A DNA stretch of 13,197 nucleotides, taken from assembly GCA_029884515.1 (NCBI GenBank), contig JAOUHR010000020.1:1-13197 (forward strand), in the 5' to 3' direction. Source of the stretch: Gemmatimonadota bacterium (GTDB lineage: Bacteria; Gemmatimonadota; Gemmatimonadetes; Gemmatimonadales; Gemmatimonadaceae). A program made the position numbers and the translations under genes. Positions 1-8,683 of this stretch are shown here, in pieces. The notes under the pieces are model-generated. The model made no database searches and was not told the DNA's origin. It worked only from the letters and a program-made list of their open reading frames with translations. Every line of letters starts with the position of its first letter. Position 1 is the first letter of the stretch.

Positions 1-279
1 TGGGTGCCGTCGATCGCCGTCTCCGGGCTCGTGATCTACACGGGCGACCGGTTCCCCGAGTGGAAGGGCGACTTCTTCGTGGGCGGCATGGTGGGCCAGC
101 GGCTCCAGCGCCTCACGATGGACGGCCACACGGTGAAGACCGTGGAGACGATGGTGCAGGACCACGGGCGCGTCCGCGCGATCCGGCAGGGGCCGGACGG
201 CTACCTCTACATCGCGTTCGAGGATCCCTCCGGTGGTCCGTCGGCGCTGGTGCGGCTCGAGCCCGTGAAGCGCAGCTGA
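1..279 (+). CDS. PQQ-dependent sugar dehydrogenase (glucose/sorbosone dehydrogenase family), C-terminal fragment
   Basis: Only the last 92 residues are in the window; the frame is open from base 1 and ends at TGA 277-279. The fragment matches the last beta-propeller blades of the soluble aldose sugar dehydrogenase family (YliI/Asd and sGDH, PF07995): 'SGLVIYTGDRFPEWKGDFFVGG', then 'LQRLTMDG', then 'GRVRAIRQGPDGYLYIAFED' and a closing 'ALVRLEPVK' strand. In this family the Arg-x-Arg of the RVR segment lies at the PQQ-binding face; assigning it here is inference. Full-length members are periplasmic six-bladed propellers that oxidise aldoses to lactones using PQQ. The N-terminal signal peptide and catalytic His lie upstream and cannot be checked. 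The glucan synthase gene follows on the same strand after 58 bp, so co-transcription is possible but not shown. The first in-window GTG (position 4) is internal, not a start. Confidence 0.85.
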   Translation, partial: WVPSIAVSGLVIYTGDRFPEWKGDFFVGGMVGQRLQRLTMDGHTVKTVETMVQDHGRVRAIRQGPDGYLYIAFEDPSGGPSALVRLEPVKRS

Positions 280-337
280 CCGCGCGCCAGGCGCTGCACG
301 AGGCGCGGATGTCCCCTCTGCCTCCCATTCGGCACTG

Positions 338-3300
338 GTGTCGGTGAAGATCCCGTTCTCGCGCTGGCTGACATCCCGTCGGCCGGCTGACGCCGCGGAG
401 GACCTCTTCGCGGGCCCGATCCGCGGCGAGCTCCTCGGCGCCGAGCGGCTCGCCGAGCGCGCCCGCACGCTCGCGCGCGAGCAGCACGTGGTGCGGGAGC
501 GCCGGCGCCGGCGGCTCCGCGTCAAGCCGGCGCGGCTCCTCATCCGGCTGGGACAGACGCGCGAGATCCTCGAGGACGCGTACGAGCGGCTCTCGCTGGC
601 CGCCGCCGCGGCGGTGGACGTCGGGCCCGCGGGGGAATGGCTGCTCGACAACTTCCACGTCATCCGTGAGCACGCGAGCCAGGTGCATGAGAGCCTCCCG
701 GTGGACTACTTCCGGGAACTCCCGCTCCTGGTCGACGGGCCGCTCGCCGAGTATCCGCGTGTCTACGAGATCGCGATCACGCTGATCTCGCACACGGAGG
801 GCCGGGTGGACCTCGAGAACGTCGACCACTTCGTCGGCGCGTACCAGGAGGTCGCCACCCTCTCGCTCGGCGAGCTCTGGGCCGTGCCGGCGATGCTCCG
901 GCTCGGCCTCCTCGAGAGCGTGCGGCGCATGACGCTGCGCACGGTGCAGCGGCTCGAGGAGGTCGAGGCCGCGGACCGCTGGTCGGAGCGGATCGCGCGC
1001 GACGTGGATCGCGGCCCCGCCGAGCTGCGCGCGACGCTCGCCGGCTTCGTCGCCGAGCGCCGGGAGATCACGCCGACCTTCGTCTCGCGCCTCATGCAGC
1101 AGCTGCGCACCGCCGAGGGCCCGATCCCGCCGCTCGCCGACATCGAGCACTGGTTCGCCGAGGAGGGACTCGGACCCACCGACGCGACGACGCGCGCGGC
1201 GGAACGGCTCGCGCTCACCGCGCACATGATGTCGAACAGCATCATGAGCCTGCGCGGCATCGCCCCGCGCGACTGGCGGCAGTTCGTCGAGCACCAGAGC
1301 GCCGTGGAGGCGCGCCTCCACGACGACCCCTCGGGCGACTACGCGCGGATGACCTTCGCCACGCGCGACGACTACCGGCACGCGGCCGAGCGGATCGCCA
1401 AGCACTCGGACGCCACCGAGGTGGAAGTGGCGGAACGCGCGGTGACGCTGGCCGCCGGGCACCCGCGGAACGACCGGCGCGCGCACGTCGGCTTCTGGCT
1501 CGTGGACCGCGGGGTGGAGGAGCTCGAGCACGCCGTGCACTACGAGCCGCCCGTGGCGCTCCGCGTGCACCGGTGGATCCGGCGCCACCCGAACCTCGTG
1601 TACGTGGGCGGCATCACGGCCGGCACCGTCGCCGCGCTCGCCCCGGTCTTCCTCGTGATGGGCCCGGCGGCGCGCGGTGCGTGGCTCGCCGTGCTCCTCG
1701 TGTCGCTGCTCCCCGCCTTCGACATCGCCGTGAACGTGATGAGCCAGCTCATCACCGCCTTCATCCCGCCCCGTATCCTGCCCAAGCTCGACTTCCACGC
1801 GAACGGGGTGCCCGAGGGGTGCCGCACCGCGGTCGTGATCCCGACCCTCTTCGCCGACGTCGCCGCGGTGGAGGATGCGCTGGCGAACCTCGAGGTGCAG
1901 TACCTCGCCAACCGCGAGCGCAACCTCCATTTCGCCGTGCTCAGCGACTTCACCGACGCGGACACTGAGCAGCGCGAGGGAGACGACGCGATCGTCGCCG
2001 CCGCGCGGGAGGGCGTCCGCGCGCTCAACGCGCGGCACGCGCCGCTGACGGGAGACGCGTTCTACGTCTTCCACCGTCCGCGGCGGTGGAACGCGCAGCA
2101 GGGCGTCTGGATGGGGTGGGAGCGGAAGCGCGGCAAGCTCTCCGAGTTCAACCACTACCTGCGTGGCGGTGCGCGCGACGCGTTCTCGGTGGTCGAGGGG
2201 CGCCCGGAGACGCTCGGCGGCGTGCGCTACGTGATCACGCTGGACTCCGACACCGTCCTCCCGCCCGACGCGGCGCCGGCGCTGATCGGCGCGATCTCGC
2301 ACCCACTCAACCGCGCCCAGTACTCGACGACGCGGAGCCGGGTGGTCGAGGGATATGGCATCCTCCAGCCGCGGGTGGGGGTCTCGCTCGCCAGCGCGCA
2401 CAAGACGCGCTTCGCCGCCGTGCACTCGGGACACCCCGGCGTGGACCCCTACACCACCGCCGTCTCCGACGTCTACCAGGACCTGTACGGCGAAGGGAGC
2501 TTCACCGGCAAGGGCATCTACGACGTGGACGCGTTCGAGAGGGCGACGCGCGGACGCTTCCCGGAGAACACGCTGCTCTCGCACGACCTGATCGAGGGGA
2601 ACTTCGCGCGCGCCGGGCTGGTGACGGACATCGCGGTGTTCGACGACTACCCGGCGCGCTACCTCTCGTTCTCGCGCCGGAAGCACCGCTGGATCCGCGG
2701 CGACTGGCAGCTGCTCCGCTGGCTCACGCGCTGGGTGCCGGGGCCGAGCGGGCCGGAGCGCAACCGGCTCGGCAAGCTCGCGCGCTGGAAGATCCTCGAC
2801 AACCTGCGCCGCAGCACCGTGGAGATCGCGCAATTCCTCTTCATCGCCGCGGGGTGGACGGTGCTCCCCGGGTCGCCGCTGCGCTGGACCGTGCTCGGCG
2901 TGCTCGCCGTGGCGGCGCCCTGGGTCGTCGCGCTGCTGCTCGCGCTCGTGGGCCCCTCCGCGGACAAGTCGCTGCGCGCCTACTACGCCGCGGTGGGCCG
3001 CGATGCGCTCACGAGCGCCCGGCAGGTCGCCCTCGCACTGATCTTCCTCGCGCAGAATGCGTGGGTGTCCGCCGACGCCATCTTGCGCACGCTCTGGCGC
3101 CTCCTCGTCTCGCATCGGAGGCTCCTCGAGTGGCAGTCGGCCGCGCTCACGGAGCGCCACACCTCCGGGTCGCTCAGCCAGCTCGTGCGCGCCATGTGGC
3201 CCGCCGTGGTGGCCCCGTGGGTCCTCGCCGAGGTCGCCCTCTGGCGCGCCGTGATGGTCGCCGGACCCGCGGACGCCGCGATCTGGCCGGTGCTCATCCC

Positions 3301-6300
3301 GATCGTCCCGCTCCTCGGCGCCTGGGTGAGCGCGCCGCTGATCGCGCACGCGATGAGCCAGCCGGTGGTGCGCGAGGTGGTCGCGCTCGACGACGAGCAG
3401 CAGGCGACGACCCTGCGGTACGCCCGCGCCCACTGGGCGTTCTTCGAGCGCTTCGTGAACGCGGCGAGCGCCTGGCTCGCACCGGACAACTTCCAGGAGG
3501 ACCCCGAGCCCGTCGTCGCGCTGCGCACCTCGCCGACCAACATCGGCCTCCAGCTGCTGGCGACGGTGAGCGCACACGACCTCGGCTTCCTCGCGCTCCC
3601 CGAGGCCACCGAACGGCTGGAGCGCGCCTTCGCCTCGATGGCGCGCATGCGGCGGCACCGCGGCCACTTCCTCAACTGGTACTCCCTCCCCGACCTCGGG
3701 GTGCTCGAACCGTCCTACGTCTCCACGGTGGACAGCGGCAACCTCGCGGGACATCTCATCGCCCTCCGCCAGGCATGCCACGAACTGGCGGCGGCGCACG
3801 GCGGCGGCTTGGGCGAGGGGGCCGGGAACGGCGCGGGGATCGCCGCGCGCCTCGAGCGGATCGCCGACGCCTGCGACCGCTACGTGCAGGAGATGGACTT
3901 CCGGTTCCTCTACGACCCGGCGACCAAGCTCTTCGCCATCGGCTTCAACGCGAGCACGCACCAGCTCGACCACGCGTCGTACGACCTCCTCGCCTCCGAG
4001 GCCCGGCTGGCGAGCTTCGTCGCGATCGCCAAGAACGAGATCCCCACCGAGCACTGGTTCCACCTCGGCCGCGCGCTGACCTTCGCGCACGGGCACGCGG
4101 CGCTCGTGTCGTGGAGCGGCTCGATGTTCGAGTACCTGATGCCGATCCTCGTGATGCGCGCCTTCCCGGAGACGCTGCTCGGGCACACCTACGACGGCGC
4201 GATCGCGCGGCAGGTGCACTACGGCGCGGAACGCGGCGTGCCCTGGGGCGTCAGCGAGAGCGCGTACAACGTTCGCGACCGGCACTTCACGTACCAGTAC
4301 CGCGCCTTCGGCGTGCCCGACCTCGCGCTCAAGCGCGGCCTTGGCAAGGATCTCGTCATCGCGCCCTATGCCACGAGCCTCGCGATGATGGTGGACCCCG
4401 TGCGCGCACTCCAGAACCTCCGCGCGCTCGAGGCGCTCGGCGCGCTCGGGCCGTGCGGCTTCTACGACGCGCTCGACTACACGCGGCCGGAGAACGGGCC
4501 CGGGTTCGCGATCGTCCGCAGCCACATGGCCCACCACGTGGGCATGACGCTGGTGGCGCTCACCAACGTGCTGCGCCAGCGGCGGTGGCAGGAGCGCTTC
4601 CACGCCGACCCGATGGTCTGCGCCGCGGCGCTCCTCCTCGACGAGCGCGTGCCGAGCCGGCTCGAGTACCAGCGCCCGCAGCCGCGACGGGCGGAGGAAG
4701 AGGAACGGAAGCCCGTCGCCGGCCCCCTCGTGCGGGAGTACACGCGGGTCGACACCGCGCGGCCGCAGGTGGCGCTGCTGGGGCACGCGCCGCGCACCGT
4801 GATGGTCACGCACGCCGGCGGCGGCTACAGCCGGCACGGCGCGCTCGCCGTCACGCGCTGGCGGCCGGACGGCACGCGGGACGACTCGGGGCAGTTCTGC
4901 TACATCAAGGACCTCGCCACCGGCCGCAGCTGGTCGGCGGCGCACCAGCCCACCGGCGTGATCGCCGACCGCTACCTCGCCTACCTCGCCACCGACCGCG
5001 TCACGTTCGTCCGCACCGACGGCGACCTCGAGACCCGCACCGAGATCGTGGTGGTGCCGAAGGACGCGGCCGAGGTGCGGCGCGTGACCGTCACCAACAA
5101 CAGCAGCGAGACGCGCCAGGTGGAACTGACGAGCTACGGCGAGGTCGTGCTCGCGCCGCAGTCCACCGATCGCGTGCATCCCGCCTTCAGCAACCTCTTC
5201 GTCGAGACGGAGTGGCACGAGTGGTGCCACGCGCTCACGGCGGCGCGCCGGCCGCGCGCGCCCGACGAGCCGCCCGTCTGGTGCGCCCACGTGCTGGACC
5301 TCGGGCGCCGCCGCGCGGGGGAGGTGAGCTACGAGACGGACCGCGCCCGTTTCCTCGGCCGCGGGCGCTCCACCCGCATCCCCGTGGCGCTCACCGAGGA
5401 CGGGGCGCTCTCCGGCACCACGGGCGCGGTGCTGGACCCGATCTTCGCGATCCGCACGCGCGTGGAGCTCGGTCCCGGCCAGTCGGAGGCCGTCGCCTTC
5501 ACCACCCTCGTGGCGTCGTCGCGCGAGGAACTCTTCGCCCTCACCGACCGCTATCACCACCCGCACGCGGCGCAACGCGCCCTCGACCTCGCCTGGACCT
5601 CCACGCAGGTGGAGTTGCGCGAACTCGGCATCTCGGCCGCCGACGCGGGGGCCTGCCAGGACCTCGCCAGCTTCATCCTCTTCCCCGACAGCGCCGTGCG
5701 CGCGATCGTCCCCGGTGCCGCCCGCAATGACGGCTGGCAGCAGACCCTCTGGGCGCACGGCATCTCCGGCGACTGGCCCGTGGTGATGGCGACGATCGCG
5801 TCCGCGCAGGGGCTCTCCTCGCTGCAACCCCTCCTCACCGCGCACCGCTACTGGCGGCTCCGCGGCATGAGTGTCGACCTCGTGATCGTGAGCGAGGAGC
5901 CGCAGGGCTACGTGCAGGACATCGCCGCGCGGATCACGGAGCTCGTGCTCGCGACCGGCGGCGCGTCGGTGATGGACACGTCCGGTGGCGTGCACATCCG
6001 CAACCGCACGGCGCTCGGCGCCGCGGACCTGGCCACGATCTCCGCCGTGGCGCGGCTCGTGGTGGCCTGCGATGGACGCGGGCTCGAGCGGATCGCGAGC
6101 GACGTGGCGCGCGACCGCGCCGCGCGCGCGGCGCGCAGCGAGGCGGCGGCACGGACGCCGACGCCGATCTCCACGCGCATCCCCGCACCGGGGTCCGCGG
6201 CCGTGGCGCCTCGCGCGACGGGCGCGCCCGTTCCACCGCCCCCGACCGGACCGCTGCGCTTCGACAACGGCATCGGCGGACTCACGGCGGAGGGCAACTA

Positions 6301-8653
6301 CCGCATGCGGGTGCGCGACACCCACCTGCCGCCCGCGCCGTGGGCGAACGTGATCGCGAACGCGCACGGCGGGTTCGTCGTCACCGAGCGCGGCGGCGGC
6401 TGCACCTGGGCCCAGAGCAGCTACTTCTTCCGCCTCACGCCGTGGTTCAATGATCCCGTGAGCGACCCGGTGGGCGACGCCCTGTTCCTCCGGGACGAGG
6501 AGAGCGGCGCGAGCTGGTCCATGACGCCCGCCCCGGTGCGCACCGACGCGACCTACGACGTGGAGCACGCACCGGGCGCGACCCACTTCCGCCACGAGCA
6601 CGAGGGGATCGCGTCGCACCTCACGCTGGCGATGGCGGGCGAGGACCCCGTGAAGCTCGCGGTGCTGCGCCTCACGAACCGCGGCGCGCATGCGCGGCGG
6701 CTCACGCTCACCTCCTACGTGGAGTGGACGCTGGGCGTGCTGCGCGAACAGACGCTCCACCGGATCCAGACGAGCTTCGACGCCGAGCGCGGCGCCATCC
6801 TCGCGCAGAATCCCTTCGACTCGCAGTTCGCCACCTGGGTGGCCTTCTCCTCGCTCAGCGCGCCCGTCACCTCGCACACCGGCGACCGGCGCGCCTTCCT
6901 CGGCCGCAACGGGACCCCCGCCGAGCCGGACGGCCTGCGGGCGGCGCAGCTGGACGGGCGCACGGGCGCGGGGGTCGATCCCTGCGCCGCGCTGCGGTGC
7001 GCCGTCGACCTCGCGCCGGGCGAGAGCCGCACGATCGTGGTGACGCTCGGCGCGGCGGCGAACGCGGCCGAGGCGCGGCAGCTCCTCGACCGGTACCGCG
7101 ACGTGCCGCGCGCCATGGAGGCCCTCGACGCCGGCACGGCCGCCTGGGAGCGCCGGCTCGGCACCGTCACCGTGGCGACGCCGGACCCCGCCTTCGACGC
7201 GATGGTGAACCGCTGGTCGCTCTACCAGTCGCTCTCCTGCCGCATGTGGGCCCGCTCGGGGACCTACCAGAGCAGCGGGGCCTTCGGCTTCCGCGACCAA
7301 CTGCAGGACGTGATGGGCTTCGTGTACGCGGAGCCGGGCGTGGCCCGCGCCCACATCGTGCGCGCGGCGGCGCGCCAGTTCGTCGAGGGGGACGTGCAGC
7401 ACTGGTGGCACCCGGAGTCGGGCCGCGGCGTGCGCACGCGGTTCTCCGACGACCTCGCCTGGCTCCCCCACGTCGTGGAGCAGTACGTCCGCGTCACCGG
7501 CGACCGGTCCGTGCTCGACGAGGAGGTGACCTTCCTCACGATGCGCTCCCTCGCCGCCGACGAGCACGAGGCGTACGACCTGCCGCAGGTGAGCAAGGAG
7601 ACCGGCACGGTGTACGAGCACTGCCGGCGCGCCCTCGTCCGCGCCGCCACCAGCGGTGCGCACGGCCTCCCCCTGATCGGCACGGGCGACTGGAACGACG
7701 GCATGAACCGCGTGGGTGCGGCGGGCCGCGGCGAGAGCGTCTGGCTCGCCTGGTTCCTGATCACCACGCTGCGCGACTTCGCGCCGGTCGCCGAGGCGCA
7801 CGGCGATGCCGCATCGGCCGCCGACTTCCGCGCGCGCGCCGATGCGTACGCCCGCGCCGCGGAGGAGCACGCCTGGGACGGCGCCTGGTACCGCCGCGCC
7901 TTCTACGACGACGGCACGCCACTCGGCACCGCGTCGGAACCGGAGTGCCAGATCGACTCCATCGCCCAGAGCTGGAGCGTGATCTCCGGCGCGGGCAGCC
8001 CCACGCGGCAGGCGCAGGCGATGGACGCGCTCGAGTCGCGCCTCGTGGACCCCGACGACCGCCTGATCCGGCTCCTCACCCCCCCCTTCGACAAGGGCCG
8101 CCACGACCCCGGCTACATCAAGGGGTACGTGCCGGGCGTGCGGGAGAACGGGGCGCAGTACACGCACGCCGCGCTCTGGGCGGTGATGGCCGCCGCCCGC
8201 GCAGGAGAACCCGCACGCGCCTTCGGCTGGTTCCAGATGCTGAACCCGCTCACGCACACCGACACGCCGGAAGGTGTCGCGCGCTACCGCACCGAACCGT
8301 ACGTCGTCGCGGCCGACGTCTACACCGCCGCCCTCCACACCGGGCGCGGCGGGTGGACGTGGTACACGGGCTCGGCGAGCTGGATGTACCGCGTGGGCCT
8401 CGAGGAGATCATCGGCTTCCGCAAGCGGGGCGACACGCTCACCCTCACGCCCTGCGTGCCCGAGTCCTGGCCCGCGCTCACGGTGACCTACCGGTTCGGC
8501 GGGGCGACGTACGCGATCGAGGTGGAGCGGCCGGGCACGCTGCGCACACGCGGCGCACGCGTCGAGCTGGACGGGAAGGTGCTCGACGGCGACGGCATCC
8601 CGCTCCGCGACGACGCCGCGACGCACAGGGTGCGGATCACGCCGCGGGGCTGA
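338..8653 (+). CDS. ndvB: Cyclic beta-1,2-glucan synthase (GT84-GH94, NdvB/ChvB type), 2771 aa
   Basis: The product is predicted to polymerise UDP-glucose into beta-1,2-glucan at the inner membrane, trim it by phosphorolysis and cyclise it. Its length suits the family (about 2800 aa). Domains in order: N-terminal helical domain 1-415 with 'DNFHVIREH' at 104; two membrane segments at about 420-470; 'PPRILPKLDF' at 477; GT84 core with D636-S-D638, H749-D750 and R781-x-x-R784-W785 followed by 'IRGDWQ'; further membrane segments between about 830 and 1003; a glycoamylase-like (PF10091, GH144-like) domain at about 1046-1415; a first GH94-like sandwich from about 1489 with 'GISGDWP' at 1808; an Ala/Pro linker at about 1932-1971; a second sandwich from about 1972; and the GH94 (alpha/alpha)6 domain with GDWND at 2450-2454 and 'GWTWYTGSASWMYR' near 2672. 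GTG 338 is the first start after an in-frame TGA at 266-268. GTG 344 is an alternative. No clear Shine-Dalgarno is visible. Confidence 0.95.
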   Translation: MSVKIPFSRWLTSRRPADAAEDLFAGPIRGELLGAERLAERARTLAREQHVVRERRRRRLRVKPARLLIRLGQTREILEDAYERLSLAAAAAVDVGPAGEWLLDNFHVIREHASQVHESLPVDYFRELPLLVDGPLAEYPRVYEIAITLISHTEGRVDLENVDHFVGAYQEVATLSLGELWAVPAMLRLGLLESVRRMTLRTVQRLEEVEAADRWSERIARDVDRGPAELRATLAGFVAERREITPTFVSRLMQQLRTAEGPIPPLADIEHWFAEEGLGPTDATTRAAERLALTAHMMSNSIMSLRGIAPRDWRQFVEHQSAVEARLHDDPSGDYARMTFATRDDYRHAAERIAKHSDATEVEVAERAVTLAAGHPRNDRRAHVGFWLVDRGVEELEHAVHYEPPVALRVHRWIRRHPNLVYVGGITAGTVAALAPVFLVMGPAARGAWLAVLLVSLLPAFDIAVNVMSQLITAFIPPRILPKLDFHANGVPEGCRTAVVIPTLFADVAAVEDALANLEVQYLANRERNLHFAVLSDFTDADTEQREGDDAIVAAAREGVRALNARHAPLTGDAFYVFHRPRRWNAQQGVWMGWERKRGKLSEFNHYLRGGARDAFSVVEGRPETLGGVRYVITLDSDTVLPPDAAPALIGAISHPLNRAQYSTTRSRVVEGYGILQPRVGVSLASAHKTRFAAVHSGHPGVDPYTTAVSDVYQDLYGEGSFTGKGIYDVDAFERATRGRFPENTLLSHDLIEGNFARAGLVTDIAVFDDYPARYLSFSRRKHRWIRGDWQLLRWLTRWVPGPSGPERNRLGKLARWKILDNLRRSTVEIAQFLFIAAGWTVLPGSPLRWTVLGVLAVAAPWVVALLLALVGPSADKSLRAYYAAVGRDALTSARQVALALIFLAQNAWVSADAILRTLWRLLVSHRRLLEWQSAALTERHTSGSLSQLVRAMWPAVVAPWVLAEVALWRAVMVAGPADAAIWPVLIPIVPLLGAWVSAPLIAHAMSQPVVREVVALDDEQQATTLRYARAHWAFFERFVNAASAWLAPDNFQEDPEPVVALRTSPTNIGLQLLATVSAHDLGFLALPEATERLERAFASMARMRRHRGHFLNWYSLPDLGVLEPSYVSTVDSGNLAGHLIALRQACHELAAAHGGGLGEGAGNGAGIAARLERIADACDRYVQEMDFRFLYDPATKLFAIGFNASTHQLDHASYDLLASEARLASFVAIAKNEIPTEHWFHLGRALTFAHGHAALVSWSGSMFEYLMPILVMRAFPETLLGHTYDGAIARQVHYGAERGVPWGVSESAYNVRDRHFTYQYRAFGVPDLALKRGLGKDLVIAPYATSLAMMVDPVRALQNLRALEALGALGPCGFYDALDYTRPENGPGFAIVRSHMAHHVGMTLVALTNVLRQRRWQERFHADPMVCAAALLLDERVPSRLEYQRPQPRRAEEEERKPVAGPLVREYTRVDTARPQVALLGHAPRTVMVTHAGGGYSRHGALAVTRWRPDGTRDDSGQFCYIKDLATGRSWSAAHQPTGVIADRYLAYLATDRVTFVRTDGDLETRTEIVVVPKDAAEVRRVTVTNNSSETRQVELTSYGEVVLAPQSTDRVHPAFSNLFVETEWHEWCHALTAARRPRAPDEPPVWCAHVLDLGRRRAGEVSYETDRARFLGRGRSTRIPVALTEDGALSGTTGAVLDPIFAIRTRVELGPGQSEAVAFTTLVASSREELFALTDRYHHPHAAQRALDLAWTSTQVELRELGISAADAGACQDLASFILFPDSAVRAIVPGAARNDGWQQTLWAHGISGDWPVVMATIASAQGLSSLQPLLTAHRYWRLRGMSVDLVIVSEEPQGYVQDIAARITELVLATGGASVMDTSGGVHIRNRTALGAADLATISAVARLVVACDGRGLERIASDVARDRAARAARSEAAARTPTPISTRIPAPGSAAVAPRATGAPVPPPPTGPLRFDNGIGGLTAEGNYRMRVRDTHLPPAPWANVIANAHGGFVVTERGGGCTWAQSSYFFRLTPWFNDPVSDPVGDALFLRDEESGASWSMTPAPVRTDATYDVEHAPGATHFRHEHEGIASHLTLAMAGEDPVKLAVLRLTNRGAHARRLTLTSYVEWTLGVLREQTLHRIQTSFDAERGAILAQNPFDSQFATWVAFSSLSAPVTSHTGDRRAFLGRNGTPAEPDGLRAAQLDGRTGAGVDPCAALRCAVDLAPGESRTIVVTLGAAANAAEARQLLDRYRDVPRAMEALDAGTAAWERRLGTVTVATPDPAFDAMVNRWSLYQSLSCRMWARSGTYQSSGAFGFRDQLQDVMGFVYAEPGVARAHIVRAAARQFVEGDVQHWWHPESGRGVRTRFSDDLAWLPHVVEQYVRVTGDRSVLDEEVTFLTMRSLAADEHEAYDLPQVSKETGTVYEHCRRALVRAATSGAHGLPLIGTGDWNDGMNRVGAAGRGESVWLAWFLITTLRDFAPVAEAHGDAASAADFRARADAYARAAEEHAWDGAWYRRAFYDDGTPLGTASEPECQIDSIAQSWSVISGAGSPTRQAQAMDALESRLVDPDDRLIRLLTPPFDKGRHDPGYIKGYVPGVRENGAQYTHAALWAVMAAARAGEPARAFGWFQMLNPLTHTDTPEGVARYRTEPYVVAADVYTAALHTGRGGWTWYTGSASWMYRVGLEEIIGFRKRGDTLTLTPCVPESWPALTVTYRFGGATYAIEVERPGTLRTRGARVELDGKVLDGDGIPLRDDAATHRVRITPRG

Positions 8654-8656
8654 GCC

Positions 8657-8677
8657 GGCGCCCGAGGGACCGGCGCC
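8657..8677. terminator. Possible GC-only hairpin between convergent genes
   Basis: The 30-bp gap between the stops of the glucan synthase (8653) and the convergent amidohydrolase (8684) holds two GGCGCC hexamers, at 8657-8662 and 8672-8677. They can pair as a 6-bp stem with a 9-nt loop. The same segment is a 10-bp direct repeat, CCGGCGCCCG, at 8655-8664 and 8670-8679. There is no T-tract on either strand, so a classical intrinsic terminator is not supported. The position between convergent genes is the main argument for a terminating role. In DNA this GC-rich such a stem could arise by chance. Confidence 0.25.
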
Positions 8678-8683
8678 CGCGGA

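Noticed and set aside
60..347. 95-codon frame bridging the sugar dehydrogenase end and the glucan synthase start
   Set aside because: It overlaps the dehydrogenase out of frame and its product is low-complexity. The ATG at 309 is not in frame with the glucan synthase.
2086..5730. 1214-codon plus-strand frame inside the glucan synthase
   Set aside because: It is an out-of-frame shadow, Arg/Ala/Pro-rich, lying wholly within a well-supported gene. The sense frame remains intact across both ends, so there is no frameshift or second gene.
113..8626. 2837-codon open frame on the minus strand
   Set aside because: It is an exact in-register antisense shadow of the glucan synthase. Its translation is Arg/Ala/Glu/His-rich, low in complexity and without recognisable motifs, while the sense frame has a full set of family motifs.
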